Of a stretch of DNA of 64,000 nucleotides, positions 43,830 through 53,207 are shown in pieces. The stretch comes from Phycisphaeraceae bacterium (GTDB lineage Bacteria; Planctomycetota; Phycisphaerae; Phycisphaerales; UBA1924): positions 372,001 to 436,000 of the forward strand of contig JACKHB010000003.1 of NCBI GenBank assembly GCA_020639195.1, given 5' to 3'. A program made the position numbers and the translations under genes. The notes beneath the pieces were generated by a model. The model was not told the DNA's origin and ran no database searches. It was given only the letters and a program-made list of their open reading frames with translations. Positions within the stretch are counted from its first letter, which is position 1. Each line of letters begins with the position of its first letter.

Positions 43830-45614
43830 TCACGCGTACGCATGCAGTCCCGGAAGCAGCAGGTTCACCCCGAAGTACGTCCACAGCATCACGAAGAACC
43901 CCAGCACGCTCAGCCACGCCGTGATCAGCTCGCGCCTCCTCGCCACCAAGCGCACGTGGATCACGATCAGGTAGATGATCCACGTCGCCAGCGCCCACGT
44001 CTCCTTGGGATCAAAGGCCCACCACCGGCCCCAGGAGTGGTCCGCCCACCACGCCCCCAGCAGGATCCCCACCCCCAGCGTCCAGAACGCCAGTTGCAGG
44101 ATGATCATCGTGGCCCGATCCAGGTCGCGCAGCGTGCGCTTGGGCGAGGAAGAAGCGCTCCCAGCGCCCTCCGCGTCAGTCCCCGCCACCCGCGCCCGAA
44201 GCCTTCCCCCATAGTGCGTCGCCAGGAAGAACAGGCTGAGGATGAACCCCAGCGCGATCAGCCCGTAGCTGGTCAGCACCGTCGTCACGTGGTACTTCAG
44301 CAGCACGCTCGTATTCAGAATCGCCGCCTCGCGCCCGATTGACTGTCCCGGAATCCGCGCCTGCGTCGCCGTGATCAGGATCAGGAATCCGCACGCCGCC
44401 GCCGCGGCCCCGAACAGCCACTGTCGCCGTGCGACCATCAGCACCAGCGCCAGCACCGACGCGAACAGGCTCACCCCGGTCATCGATTCGAACTGGTTCT
44501 GGATCGCCCAGCGCTGCGCGATCAGGCACCGCGCCCCGAACCCCAGTCCGTGCATGCCGATCGCGCCGATCAGCAGCGCCACCCCGACCGCCAGCACCGC
44601 CCTTCGCCCCGTGCCCACGGCGACCAGCAGGCCCACAAACGCGAACAGGTACAGCCATGATCCCCACGTGAACGCGTTGAGCCGGTTGTACGCCAACTCC
44701 AGGCGCCGCCTCGAGCCCGGATACACGTCCTCGTGGATCGTCGGCAGCAACTCCACCAGCGAGGCGATCGCCTCGTTCACGCGCACGTGGTCGTGGGCCC
44801 GCCACGCGTCGCCCAGGCGCGAAGCACTCGACCGCACGTACTCGCTCCGCGGATACGAGTCCAGCACGTGCAGCCACGGCAGGTCCTTGCTCTCGGGCGC
44901 GACCAGCAGCAGGTTGCGGCCGGACTCGCGCCAGAGCGAACTCGCCGCGTCGACACGATTGAGCGCGTCCACGAACGGCTGGTCGAACGCGTTGCGCTCG
45001 TACACCGCCCGCGCATGCCGCTCAACCATCGCCGGCGTCACCCGCGTCAGCTGCAGGAATCTCGCGCGCGCGTGCTCAACCGCCGAGGCCTGCGCCTCGG
45101 TGGCCCCCGCCGGGACCGGGAACGCCTCCTCCAGGAGGGCCTGCCGGAGCGGCAGGTACTCCACGTGGATCAGCGGCCGGTTCGCGTAGCTCGGCGCGTC
45201 GATCACAAGATCCAGCAGCGTGAACAGCGGGTCAAAGTCGTACCGCACGGCGGGCTCTTGGTCCTGCGCCGGGAGATCCTCCCGATATCTCGCCCGGCCC
45301 GTGATCGTCGCGACCGTCTCACGCGCCAGTGTGTCGAGGATCTTGACGCGCCCGCCATTCTGCACGGCCAGCGCCCGCAGCGGCGAGAGATCCACACGCC
45401 GTGCGAACTCGATCTTGGACAGGATCTGCTCGCGCGAGCCCTCCGTTCGCGCGCGGGTCCACTCCATCGCGCCAAACGGCTCGGCATCGTCCTCGCCGCC
45501 GTCCGCCACGACCTGGACCTCGGGATGGGCGTTGCCCTCGGGCGCATCCTGGGCCCTGGCAGCGCGAGAGACGAGGGCCGCAAGGAGCAAGAGAACTGCA
45601 AGCCGAAGCGTCAT
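43830..45614 (-). CDS. ccsA: cytochrome c biogenesis protein CcsA-like (system II)
   Basis: A 594-residue membrane protein that, with ResB, transfers haem to apocytochrome c outside the cytoplasm. A signal peptide (1-21) and an N-terminal exported domain of about 270 residues precede the integral membrane part (about 300-594). The tryptophan-rich WWD haem-binding motif is WWADHSWGRWWAFDPKE, near 523-540. The extra N-terminal domain is much larger than in minimal CcsA proteins. It starts 3 nt after the ResB-like gene, so the two form one unit. Confidence 0.88.
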   Translation of the reverse strand: MTLRLAVLLLLAALVSRAARAQDAPEGNAHPEVQVVADGGEDDAEPFGAMEWTRARTEGSREQILSKIEFARRVDLSPLRALAVQNGGRVKILDTLARETVATITGRARYREDLPAQDQEPAVRYDFDPLFTLLDLVIDAPSYANRPLIHVEYLPLRQALLEEAFPVPAGATEAQASAVEHARARFLQLTRVTPAMVERHARAVYERNAFDQPFVDALNRVDAASSLWRESGRNLLLVAPESKDLPWLHVLDSYPRSEYVRSSASRLGDAWRAHDHVRVNEAIASLVELLPTIHEDVYPGSRRRLELAYNRLNAFTWGSWLYLFAFVGLLVAVGTGRRAVLAVGVALLIGAIGMHGLGFGARCLIAQRWAIQNQFESMTGVSLFASVLALVLMVARRQWLFGAAAAACGFLILITATQARIPGQSIGREAAILNTSVLLKYHVTTVLTSYGLIALGFILSLFFLATHYGGRLRARVAGTDAEGAGSASSSPKRTLRDLDRATMIILQLAFWTLGVGILLGAWWADHSWGRWWAFDPKETWALATWIIYLIVIHVRLVARRRELITAWLSVLGFFVMLWTYFGVNLLLPGLHAYA

Positions 45615-45617
45615 CGT

Positions 45618-48230
45618 TCAGACTCCCACCGGGCGCTGATCGGAGGCGTGATCGGGGCTCACGCTCGTCGCCTTGCCCGTGTTCTCCAGCGCCAGCCGGC
45701 GCTGGATCCGCCGCTTGGCCCGGCGCAGCAGCCAGGGCTTGACATAGAACGCCCACGGGATGCCCACGCCCATGAGAATCCCCCCCAGCGCGATGATGTG
45801 GATGCCCGGATTGTTGCCCACGTGCAGGATCGTGTATTCGACAAAGGGCCGATCGATCTCGCCTCGATCCGCCATCGCGCGAGTCTCCTGCCACGTCTGC
45901 TGGTCCCACCCCGACTGGCTCAGCTTGAACTGCCCCGGGTCCAGCCCACTCATCAGCCTCCCGAAGAACCGCACGACCGGGTTCATCGTCGTGTTGTAGA
46001 CGTTGAACGGCGCGCGCAGCGGTGCGTTCAGCCGCGCCACGTGCTCGAACGCCTCGCGACCCTCGCCCTTGGGCAGCACCCGAACCGTCGAGATGTAGTC
46101 CCGGGGCGCGCCGCGATGCTCGTACTCGATCATGTCGAAGTCGAGCAGCTGCAGTTCGAATCCCTCGAACCGCCGCCATTGACGCCCGAACGCGAGTTCC
46201 ACCACGCGCCCGTCGGGGGTCACGACCCAGCGCTCCGGGCCGCGTCCGCGAAACGGCTCGTGCGGGCTCCGGTCCAGGTACCGCACGAAGGGCGCCCACA
46301 CGATCCGCTTCCAGTTCGGATACCGCGTGCTGGTCACCTCAACGCCCAGGGCGGCCCGCGCGTGCGTGCCGACATCGCGCTTGTCCTGCTGATGCGCGGG
46401 CACCGGCACGGTCCGCTCGAATCGCTCCGCGTGCTCCCATCGATCACCCAGCCGAACAAGGTCGTGGTGCGCCTCGTGCGATCCGATGTTGGGGATCTGC
46501 GTCACCCCGTCTGGCGCGCGCAGCATCAGGTCGACCGTCCCATCCGCCCGCTCGTTGAAGTAGAACCGAATCCCGGACAGATCGAGGTACGTGATCCGGA
46601 TCGAAGGATCCGGGTCGCGCCGGATCGGCCGGCCGTCCGGCCGCGTCTCGTCCAGCAGGTCCTGCGAGATCTCCGGGAACCGGCTGTACACCCACCGCGT
46701 GTACGACTCACCTTCGGTGCCATCGGCCCTTCGCGGCGAGCGCACGCGCACCCGCGCGACGCTGCTGGTGGCCCCCTCGTACCCGGGCGTGACGATCGCC
46801 AGCGTCGGGCGCGGATCCAGCGCCTCGACTTCCAGCACGTATCCGCTCGTGCCAACCTCGATCCGCTCGGGGGGATCATCCGCTCGCCGGGTGAACTCGC
46901 TCTTGAGTGGGAACACCTGCCGCATCGGAGGCCCGGTCTCGCCGGGAATCTCCACGATCAGCGCATGGCGAGTTCCCTCGGGCACGTCGGTCATCAGGTC
47001 GGCCTGGCGCTGCGGATCGCGCTCGATCGCGTACTCCACGCTGAACAGATCGAAGTCCACCGCGGATCTCGACGGCGTCCGCGGCAGGAAGAACAGCCTC
47101 TCCGCCCTCAGGTGCTGCGCCCCTGTCGAGTCCTCGACCGGGACCGACATCGTCACCTCGCGCAGCGGATTGAGCCCCGAGCGCGCCATCGACGGCGTCA
47201 GGTCTTCGGGATCGACCCGCAGCCAGTCCGTGGCGCCCTGCCCGGTCGCGTACGCGTTGTACGCAACCGCGCGGAACCGGAGGTCGCTCGTGCGCGATTC
47301 ATCTGGCGGCGCCGGCGCCTCGATCGAGATGGGCGGCCCGGAGTCTTCCGGCTCGGCCGCGCCGCGCAGGTCCCACATCGTCTCGCCGGCCGAGGCCAGC
47401 AGGTTCCGGTTGTTGTACCGGGGCACTCCCCACAGCGGCAGCTGGATCCAGCGCTCTCCCGGCGTCCGCACGTGCAGCGCCACGTCGATCGCGTCGTAGT
47501 AGATGTCTTCGGTCGGCCCCGGCGTCAGGTGGCCACGCTGGTCCGGCGGGCCCGCCAGAAGGAGCACGTCGCCCTCCTGCTTCACCGACCCGTAGTAGAT
47601 GCTCCCCAGCGCGATCGACACGATCCCGGTGTGCACCAAGAGCACCCCGAGATTCACGAACCTGAACTCGATCCGCCGAACCGTCGCCGTCACCATGTTC
47701 GCCACGAACAGCAGCAGCACCACGCGCAGCGGCCACCACGCGTAGAACTCGATCTCCGTCATCTCCATCGACGGAAGCCGGCGTAGCGTCGTCGCGCCGA
47801 ACCTCTCGCAGAACTCCGCGCCGAACATCAGCCCCGTGTGTGTGCCCCAGTCGTACCGCAGATGTGGCCATACCAAGAACAGCCATGCGACGACGGCTCC
47901 ACCTCCGCACACCGCCGCCACGACGACCACGGATGCCCAGCGCGCGCCAGCGCCCGATGCCCGCGCCAGCCGGGCCGCTCCCCACCCACCGAGAAGGCCC
48001 GCCCCCGCCGCCGAGACCAGCAGTGTCATCCCATAGAACGCCCACGTTGGGATCTGCGCCAGCAGACCGATCGGCACGCTCGCGAGCGTCGCGTACACGA
48101 CCACCAGGCTCAGCAGCACCACCGCCAGCGGAATCCCGCTGAAGGTCCGGAGCAGCCACTTCAACGGCCCCGCCCAGGCAGGGAAGAACGAGTCGTCCCA
48201 CGCGCGGCTTCGATGCCACTTGGCGCTCAT
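45618..48230 (-). CDS. resB: cytochrome c biogenesis protein ResB-like (system II)
   Basis: An 870-residue ResB/CcsB-type protein. N-terminal helices (SGIPLAVVLLSLVVVYATLAS is the family opening) are followed by several more membrane segments, a long soluble region (about 240-800), and a C-terminal helix (HIIALGGILMGVGIPWAFYVKPWLL). Together with the CcsA-like partner it should form the system II haem-handling complex. The soluble region is several times longer than in typical ResB. The motif GSIYYGSVKQEGDVLLLAG, in the last part of the helical region, is in keeping with the family's planctomycetal relatives. Confidence 0.85.
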   Translation of the reverse strand: MSAKWHRSRAWDDSFFPAWAGPLKWLLRTFSGIPLAVVLLSLVVVYATLASVPIGLLAQIPTWAFYGMTLLVSAAGAGLLGGWGAARLARASGAGARWASVVVVAAVCGGGAVVAWLFLVWPHLRYDWGTHTGLMFGAEFCERFGATTLRRLPSMEMTEIEFYAWWPLRVVLLLFVANMVTATVRRIEFRFVNLGVLLVHTGIVSIALGSIYYGSVKQEGDVLLLAGPPDQRGHLTPGPTEDIYYDAIDVALHVRTPGERWIQLPLWGVPRYNNRNLLASAGETMWDLRGAAEPEDSGPPISIEAPAPPDESRTSDLRFRAVAYNAYATGQGATDWLRVDPEDLTPSMARSGLNPLREVTMSVPVEDSTGAQHLRAERLFFLPRTPSRSAVDFDLFSVEYAIERDPQRQADLMTDVPEGTRHALIVEIPGETGPPMRQVFPLKSEFTRRADDPPERIEVGTSGYVLEVEALDPRPTLAIVTPGYEGATSSVARVRVRSPRRADGTEGESYTRWVYSRFPEISQDLLDETRPDGRPIRRDPDPSIRITYLDLSGIRFYFNERADGTVDLMLRAPDGVTQIPNIGSHEAHHDLVRLGDRWEHAERFERTVPVPAHQQDKRDVGTHARAALGVEVTSTRYPNWKRIVWAPFVRYLDRSPHEPFRGRGPERWVVTPDGRVVELAFGRQWRRFEGFELQLLDFDMIEYEHRGAPRDYISTVRVLPKGEGREAFEHVARLNAPLRAPFNVYNTTMNPVVRFFGRLMSGLDPGQFKLSQSGWDQQTWQETRAMADRGEIDRPFVEYTILHVGNNPGIHIIALGGILMGVGIPWAFYVKPWLLRRAKRRIQRRLALENTGKATSVSPDHASDQRPVGV

Positions 48231-48296
48231 CCCGGCTCCATCGACCCGAACCGGACTCGCCGGGCACCCTCCCGGCTTCGGTCCTGTCGCACCGCA

Positions 48297-49700
48297 TTAT
48301 TTCCCGCAGAACAGCAACAGGGGTGCCGAATTTCCAGCAAGCGCCGATCTGAGCATCGAAGAGGCGTCCCGGAGTTCCTCCAGGCCTCCGATGGCCACCA
48401 TTCCCGCCGGTCGGCTCCCGCTGGCCAGTCGGAACCGGCCAACGTCCATCGAGAGCGCCGTCGCGCCGTGGTCCGTCACCATCTCCAGCAAGACCCGCGC
48501 CTCAACCGCGTCCCGGCGCCAAAGTGCGCGCATCTCGTCGAGCACCGAGATGCCTCCCCGGCGCGGATCCGCGGCTTGCCCGGGCAGGTTCACGATCGAG
48601 TCCGTCCCCAGTGCGACCGGAACGCCCGCCGCGAGCAGGTCTCGGTAGCGATGAGGGCCAAAGGCCCGCGCGGTCCCGAAATACTCACTCGCCCGGGGGC
48701 AGTACACGGCCCGCGTGCCGGTTCGTCGCAATACATCGATGTCGCCATCGGAGACGTCGTTCAGGTGCACCGCCAGAAGCTCGGCCTCCGCGAGGATCGG
48801 CGCAAGATGGCCGGTGGGCGTGCATCCGCGCCCGACGTCGGCCGCCACGGACTCGTCCCACACACCGACGCGTTCGAGCAGCGAGCGCTGCGGCCCGGCG
48901 CCAGCGGCGATGAATTCCCGCTCCTCGGGGCTCTCCGCCAGGTGGGTGCACAGGGGCAAGCCGTGCCGCTGGGCCAGCGCGGCGGCCTCCCCATAGGCCA
49001 AGCGCGAAACCGTATTGGGCGCGTGGGGCTGCAAGCCAGGCCGCACGTGTCCGGTTCCGGGTTTCAGCGCTTTGACCGCTTCCTGGATTCGCGCCAGGCC
49101 CGGCCTCTCTCCCTTCCCGATGGCGAAGAACTCGAGGAACGAGACGCCGGCCAGCGGCGAATCGCGGAGGACCGACAGCGGCGTCAACGACGGCACTCCC
49201 GCGGGAGCGCCCGCGATGTCGCCGATTGCGACCGTCCCACCCGCCAGGCACAGATCGATCCCGCGACGGACCGACTCGGCGATCTCGTCGGGTTCGTGCA
49301 GTCTCGCCACCCGAATCCGGTCCACCCACGCCACGAAGCCCTCAGATGGATCGTGCGCCAGCGGCCCGATGTGCGTCAGATCGAGGTGCGTGTGCGCGTT
49401 GACCAGACCCGGTAGCAGAAGGCTGTCGCGCAGGTCCACCCTCCGCGAGAAGGGCGCGGCCGGATGGCCATCGATCTCGCCGGGCGCGTCGATCGCGAGC
49501 ACCGAAGCCTCCAGGCGCAGCACCTGCGCCCACTCCATTGCCGTGATGTTCAGGAGAATCGACGCCGGAGCGAGTTCGACGGACCCCGCGTCCATCGCCG
49601 CGCCGGCGTCGATCCGGACCACGAACGGTGGATCTCCCGCGAGCATCCCGCGCAGCGGATGGGGGCGCTCTGTCGGCGAATGTGCGTGTAGTGTGGACAT
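48297..49700 (-). CDS. metal-dependent amidohydrolase/deaminase
   Basis: A 467-residue enzyme of the amidohydrolase superfamily close to the chlorohydrolase/S-adenosylhomocysteine-type deaminases. Metal ligands are seen in NAHTHLDLTH (about 102-111), CTHLAESPEE, the VHLND histidine and LGTDS aspartate. The initial beta-domain ends RVDLRDSLLLPGLVNAH. The ATG at 49700 has only weak GA-rich sequence upstream; the frame is open for another 368 codons, but that extension runs antisense through the OmpA gene and is rejected. The substrate is unknown; aminofutalosine or a guanine-like compound are possibilities. Confidence 0.85.
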   Translation of the reverse strand: MSTLHAHSPTERPHPLRGMLAGDPPFVVRIDAGAAMDAGSVELAPASILLNITAMEWAQVLRLEASVLAIDAPGEIDGHPAAPFSRRVDLRDSLLLPGLVNAHTHLDLTHIGPLAHDPSEGFVAWVDRIRVARLHEPDEIAESVRRGIDLCLAGGTVAIGDIAGAPAGVPSLTPLSVLRDSPLAGVSFLEFFAIGKGERPGLARIQEAVKALKPGTGHVRPGLQPHAPNTVSRLAYGEAAALAQRHGLPLCTHLAESPEEREFIAAGAGPQRSLLERVGVWDESVAADVGRGCTPTGHLAPILAEAELLAVHLNDVSDGDIDVLRRTGTRAVYCPRASEYFGTARAFGPHRYRDLLAAGVPVALGTDSIVNLPGQAADPRRGGISVLDEMRALWRRDAVEARVLLEMVTDHGATALSMDVGRFRLASGSRPAGMVAIGGLEELRDASSMLRSALAGNSAPLLLFCGK

Positions 49701-49841
49701 GCTGTCGACGCTTCGAGCCCTTTTCGCGACGCCTTCTTCGGTCCGCGCGGGATGAGCGTATTCTGGCCGAAGTGGGCGTCGGCCGGAGGCCGGCGACAGA
49801 GACTGGTGGACTGCGCGCGTTGCGCAAGAAGGAGAATACGA

Positions 49842-50705
49842 ATGTCTCGGCACTGGACACGGAGGTCGTTGGGGGCGCTGGCCACGCTGGCGCTGGGCGC
49901 GTTGGTTCTGGGAGGATGCGCCAAGAGCAGGGACGACATGCTCACCACGACCAACTCCCTGCAGGATCAGAACGAGCGTCTGCGCTCCGAGCTCGCCGAC
50001 GCCCGGCGGATGCTCGCCGAGCGCGACGGGGCATCGAGCGAGGCCCGCGGCCTGCTCGCCGAGTACCAGGCCGAGATCCAGCGCCTCGAGGGCGAGATCG
50101 ATCGAAGAGATCGGGCGCTGCGTGACATGGAGGGGCGCATCAACTCGATGGACGTCGCCCAGCTCGATCCGGCCACCGATTACGCCCTGGCCCAGCTCGC
50201 CTCGCAGTATCCCAACCTGCTGACCTACGACTCCGACAAGGGAATGCTCCGGTTCAACAGCGACCTCACCTTCGATTCCGGCTCGGCCGAGGTCAAGGAG
50301 AGCGCGCAGCAGACTTTGTCGCGGCTGGCCCAGATCCTCAATGCCAGCGCCGCGCAGACGTACGTCATCGACATCGTCGGCCACACCGACAACCAGCGCA
50401 TCAGCGCCGCCACCGCGGCACGCCACCCGACCAATCTGCACCTCTCGTGCCATCGCGCCATCGCCGTCGACAACGCGCTGGCCGGCCTGGGGGTGGCGCG
50501 TGAGCGGATGAGGGCCAGCGGCTGGGGCGAGTTCCGTCCGCTGGTGCCCAACAACGCCAACGCGGGCACTGCCGCGAACCGGCGCGTCGAGGTCTACCTG
50601 ACCCGGAGCCGGTGGGACGGGGTGCAGTCCGCCGGCGTCAGTGAGGGAGGTATCGAGATCGACCGCGCAGCGCCGCCAGCGCGCCAGATCGATCCCACCA
50701 AGTAG
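49842..50705 (+). CDS. OmpA/Pal-like peptidoglycan-binding lipoprotein
   Basis: A 287-residue lipoprotein. The lipobox ends at Cys26 (LVLGGC), a coiled coil spans about 37-100 (QDQNERLRSELADARRML), and an OmpA domain covers about 135-265 with NSDLTFDSGSAEVKES, DIVGHTDNQRI and AANRRVEVYL. It should tie the outer membrane to the cell wall. AAGGAG lies 7 nt before the ATG. A terminator follows at once. Gln-containing VGHTDNQ is the conserved peptidoglycan-binding region. Confidence 0.92.
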   Translation: MSRHWTRRSLGALATLALGALVLGGCAKSRDDMLTTTNSLQDQNERLRSELADARRMLAERDGASSEARGLLAEYQAEIQRLEGEIDRRDRALRDMEGRINSMDVAQLDPATDYALAQLASQYPNLLTYDSDKGMLRFNSDLTFDSGSAEVKESAQQTLSRLAQILNASAAQTYVIDIVGHTDNQRISAATAARHPTNLHLSCHRAIAVDNALAGLGVARERMRASGWGEFRPLVPNNANAGTAANRRVEVYLTRSRWDGVQSAGVSEGGIEIDRAAPPARQIDPTK

Positions 50706-50729
50706 ATTGTTCGCTATTTGATCAGGTGC

Positions 50730-50764
50730 GCCGGGCTCGGGGTCGGGCCCGGCCTCTTTTTTTC
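50730..50764 (+). terminator. rho-independent terminator of the OmpA gene
   Basis: GCCGGGC (50730-50736) pairs with GCCCGGC (50747-50753) and is followed by CTCTTTTTTTCT. It begins 25 nt after the OmpA stop codon and is the clearest intrinsic terminator in the window. Confidence 0.9.
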
Positions 50765-50880
50765 TTGCGCGGACCTGCAGGATTTCCTCAGAACAATCTG
50801 GCACATCCGTGTACTCTGATCATGTTCGGGGGCGGCTCGGAGGAGCCGCCCTGCAGGAGTCGTTCTTGAGGAGAAATGAG

Positions 50881-51525
50881 ATGAAGCGTGCACTCTTTGG
50901 TGTCGGTGTGCTCTGCGTCGCCGGCGCGGCGGCGGACGGACAGGTCGTCAACGGCAGCTTCGAGGCCGGCCCGGCCCCGTGGGTCTTCAGCGACGTCTAT
51001 ACGCCCTTCTTTCCGCTGGGCATCTATCCCGGCGGGACGGTCGACACATTCGGGTGGGGGTGGCTCAACACGCCGACCGACGGTGTGTTCGACGTCGTGA
51101 CCGGATTCGATGGTGGCGGTCCGACGGGCAGCCCGATCACCGTTGCTCAGGACGTGTTCATCGACGATATCACGCTGTGCTTCGACTACCGCGGCGCGTG
51201 GGACCTCACCTTCGGTGGGCTTCTCGACCGCACGTTCCGTGTGGACATCGAGCCCGCTGGCGGAGGCGCCGCACTGCAGACCGACCTGATCCTCACGGCG
51301 CCCGCGGGCAGCACCGTGCTCGACACCGGAGCATTGACCGGTCTGGTCGACGTCTCGGCCTTCCTCGGCTCGGTCGTTCGGATCAGCTTCGAATGGGACA
51401 TCCCGGAGACGTTCGTCGGCCCCGGGCAGTTCACGCTCGACAATGTCAAGCTCGTTCCGGCGCCGGGCGCGATCGGCCTGCTGGCGGTCGGCGGTCTCGT
51501 CGCGACTCGTCGTCGTCGCGCGTGA
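50881..51525 (+). CDS. secreted protein with PEP-CTERM-like C-terminal sorting tail
   Basis: A 214-residue exported protein. A signal peptide (about 1-22, ending AAADGQ) precedes a beta-rich domain with two aromatic-rich strands (GSFEAGPAPWVFSDVY and FTLDNVKLV), the look of a PEP-CTERM/choice-of-anchor domain. The C-terminus is VPAPGAIGLLAVGGLVATRRRRA: a short Pro-Ala-Pro motif, a hydrophobic helix and an Arg cluster. This is the PEP-CTERM-type sorting signal read by an exosortase-like enzyme, with PAP for PEP, as is frequent in planctomycetes. GAGGAG precedes the ATG. Confidence 0.85.
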   Translation: MKRALFGVGVLCVAGAAADGQVVNGSFEAGPAPWVFSDVYTPFFPLGIYPGGTVDTFGWGWLNTPTDGVFDVVTGFDGGGPTGSPITVAQDVFIDDITLCFDYRGAWDLTFGGLLDRTFRVDIEPAGGGAALQTDLILTAPAGSTVLDTGALTGLVDVSAFLGSVVRISFEWDIPETFVGPGQFTLDNVKLVPAPGAIGLLAVGGLVATRRRRA

Positions 51526-51550
51526 TGCGCTCGTAGAACCTCACACTGCC

Positions 51551-51578
51551 GCATCGCGGGTCGACCGGCCCGCGATGC
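51551..51578 (+). terminator. perfect 10-bp hairpin after the PEP-CTERM-like gene
   Basis: GCATCGCGGG (51551-51560) pairs exactly with CCCGCGATGC (51569-51578) round an 8-nt loop, starting 26 nt after the stop codon. There is no strong T tract afterwards, so it may be a weak terminator or an mRNA-end hairpin. Confidence 0.6.
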
Positions 51579-51627
51579 GCTTGCCTTGTGATCGGGGGCG
51601 TTGAAGAAACAGATGGGGGAGGGCGTC

Positions 51628-53199
51628 ATGCGCTCGTTGATGTTCGCAGGGTCCGTCTGCGCATTGGCTGTCTCCGCTCCCGCCCAGTTGACGACGCGCG
51701 CGTCCGCGGGACCCGGCTCTCTGGCGCCGTTCAGCTTTGTGGACGTTACCGACGCCGTGGGCATCCTCCCGCACGACATCAGTCCGGGCATGGTCGCGGG
51801 CGTGGCCATCGAGGACTTCGACCAGGACGGTGACCTGGACATCTTCGTTCCCACCGCGTCCGGGCAGCCGCACCAGTTGTATCGAAACACGGGCAACGGA
51901 ACGTTTGAAGAGATCGGCGCTGCGGTCGGTCTGAACGCTACGCACAACGCAAGGACTGCCATGTGGGTCGACGCCGACGGTGACGGCCGCCTCGATCTTG
52001 TGGTGCTGGGCGATTGCTTTTCTCAGAGCGATCCCTGCCTGGCACTCCCGACCGCGCATCTCTATCTCCAGCAGTCCGACGGCACCTTTGTCGACGCCAC
52101 CATCGGCTCGGGGCTCGAGAACGAGCGGGTTGCCACGACGGGCCAGCATCGCGGCGGCGCCACCGCTGGAGACCTCGACGGCGATGGTCGTCTCGATCTC
52201 GTCTTTGGCCTTTGGGGCGGTCAGGGACGCGTCTTCCTCGGCTCGGGCGCGGCGGACTACTCCGACGTCAGCGTGGCCTGCGGCCTGGGCGGCGTGACCC
52301 GCGGTCACTGGCAGCCCATCGTGCACGACTTCAATGGCGATGGCCTCATGGATGTGTTCTGGGCCATCGATTTCATCGCCAACAATCTCTGGATCAACAA
52401 CGGCCTTGGCTCGTTCGTGGATCGAGCCGCCGAGGCCGGCGTGAACTATGCCTTCAACGACATGGGCGTGGCGGTGGGGGACCCGGACAACGACGGCGAC
52501 ATCGACATCTACATCACCGAGGTCTTCAACAGCGAAATCGGGCGATTCAACCCGCTGCTGCGGAACGACTCGGTCGGAGACGCCCTCTCCTTCGCCACCA
52601 TCTCTCACAGCGCCGGCGTTGACAACACCGACTGGGGCTGGGGCACAACCATGGCCGATCTCGACGATGACGGGTGGACCGACCTGATCGTCACCAACGG
52701 ATTCTTCAACCCGCCGTTCCTGACGGATCGGTCCAGGATCTTCCGTAACTCGGGCGAGTCTCCGATCCGCTACGACGATGTCTCGATCTCGGCGCTGTTC
52801 CACGACTCGGACCACTGCGGGACCATCCTCGCCTTCGACATGGACCGCGATGGCGACATGGACATCGCCCAGGTGTCGATGGAGCGGGGTTTACGCATCT
52901 ATCGCAACACGCGCCGTGGCGCCGCCGTGGCCAACCACTGGGTCACCATTCGTCCCCGCATGCCCGGAACCAACCACTGGGCGATCGGGGCCGTCGTGAA
53001 GGTGGAGGCCGGAGGCGTCACGCGCACGCGCCTGATCACGGTCGGAGTCAGTTGCTTGGGCCAGGAGCCGGCCGAGGCCCATTTCGGTCTGGGTGGCGCG
53101 GCCACGGTGGATCGCGTCACGATCGATTGGCCAGATGGCACGACCAGCGTCGTGGATGACCTCGGCGCCAACACCGTGTGGACGATCGAACAGCAGTAG
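51628..53199 (+). CDS. secreted VCBS/FG-GAP repeat protein with ASPIC/UnbV domain
   Basis: A 523-residue exported protein. A signal peptide (MRSLMFAGSVCALAVSAPAQ) precedes FG-GAP/VCBS beta-propeller repeats marked by Ca-binding runs such as DFDQDGDLDIF, DADGDGRLDLV, DLDGDGRLDLV, DPDNDGDIDIY and DMDRDGDMDIA. The C-terminal ASPIC/UnbV domain (about 430-520) has the typical GVTRTRLITVG and VTIDWPDGTTS. Such proteins are surface or secreted proteins, some linked to carbohydrate binding. The ATG at 51628 directly follows a GGGGGAGGG tract; in-frame TTG 51601 and ATG 51613 are less likely. Confidence 0.85.
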   Translation: MRSLMFAGSVCALAVSAPAQLTTRASAGPGSLAPFSFVDVTDAVGILPHDISPGMVAGVAIEDFDQDGDLDIFVPTASGQPHQLYRNTGNGTFEEIGAAVGLNATHNARTAMWVDADGDGRLDLVVLGDCFSQSDPCLALPTAHLYLQQSDGTFVDATIGSGLENERVATTGQHRGGATAGDLDGDGRLDLVFGLWGGQGRVFLGSGAADYSDVSVACGLGGVTRGHWQPIVHDFNGDGLMDVFWAIDFIANNLWINNGLGSFVDRAAEAGVNYAFNDMGVAVGDPDNDGDIDIYITEVFNSEIGRFNPLLRNDSVGDALSFATISHSAGVDNTDWGWGTTMADLDDDGWTDLIVTNGFFNPPFLTDRSRIFRNSGESPIRYDDVSISALFHDSDHCGTILAFDMDRDGDMDIAQVSMERGLRIYRNTRRGAAVANHWVTIRPRMPGTNHWAIGAVVKVEAGGVTRTRLITVGVSCLGQEPAEAHFGLGGAATVDRVTIDWPDGTTSVVDDLGANTVWTIEQQ

Positions 53200-53207
53200 C
53201 CCGGCGC

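Noticed and set aside
44733..47786. A 1017-codon open frame on the plus strand across the ResB/CcsA genes
   Set aside because: It is antisense to two genes with clear haem-handling motifs and membrane segments. Its translation is Arg/His/Pro-rich without a recognisable fold, as expected from high-GC third positions.
49701..50804. A 368-codon N-terminal extension of the amidohydrolase
   Set aside because: The extension is antisense to the OmpA lipoprotein gene and its terminator, and the enzyme's own N-terminus is complete from 49700.
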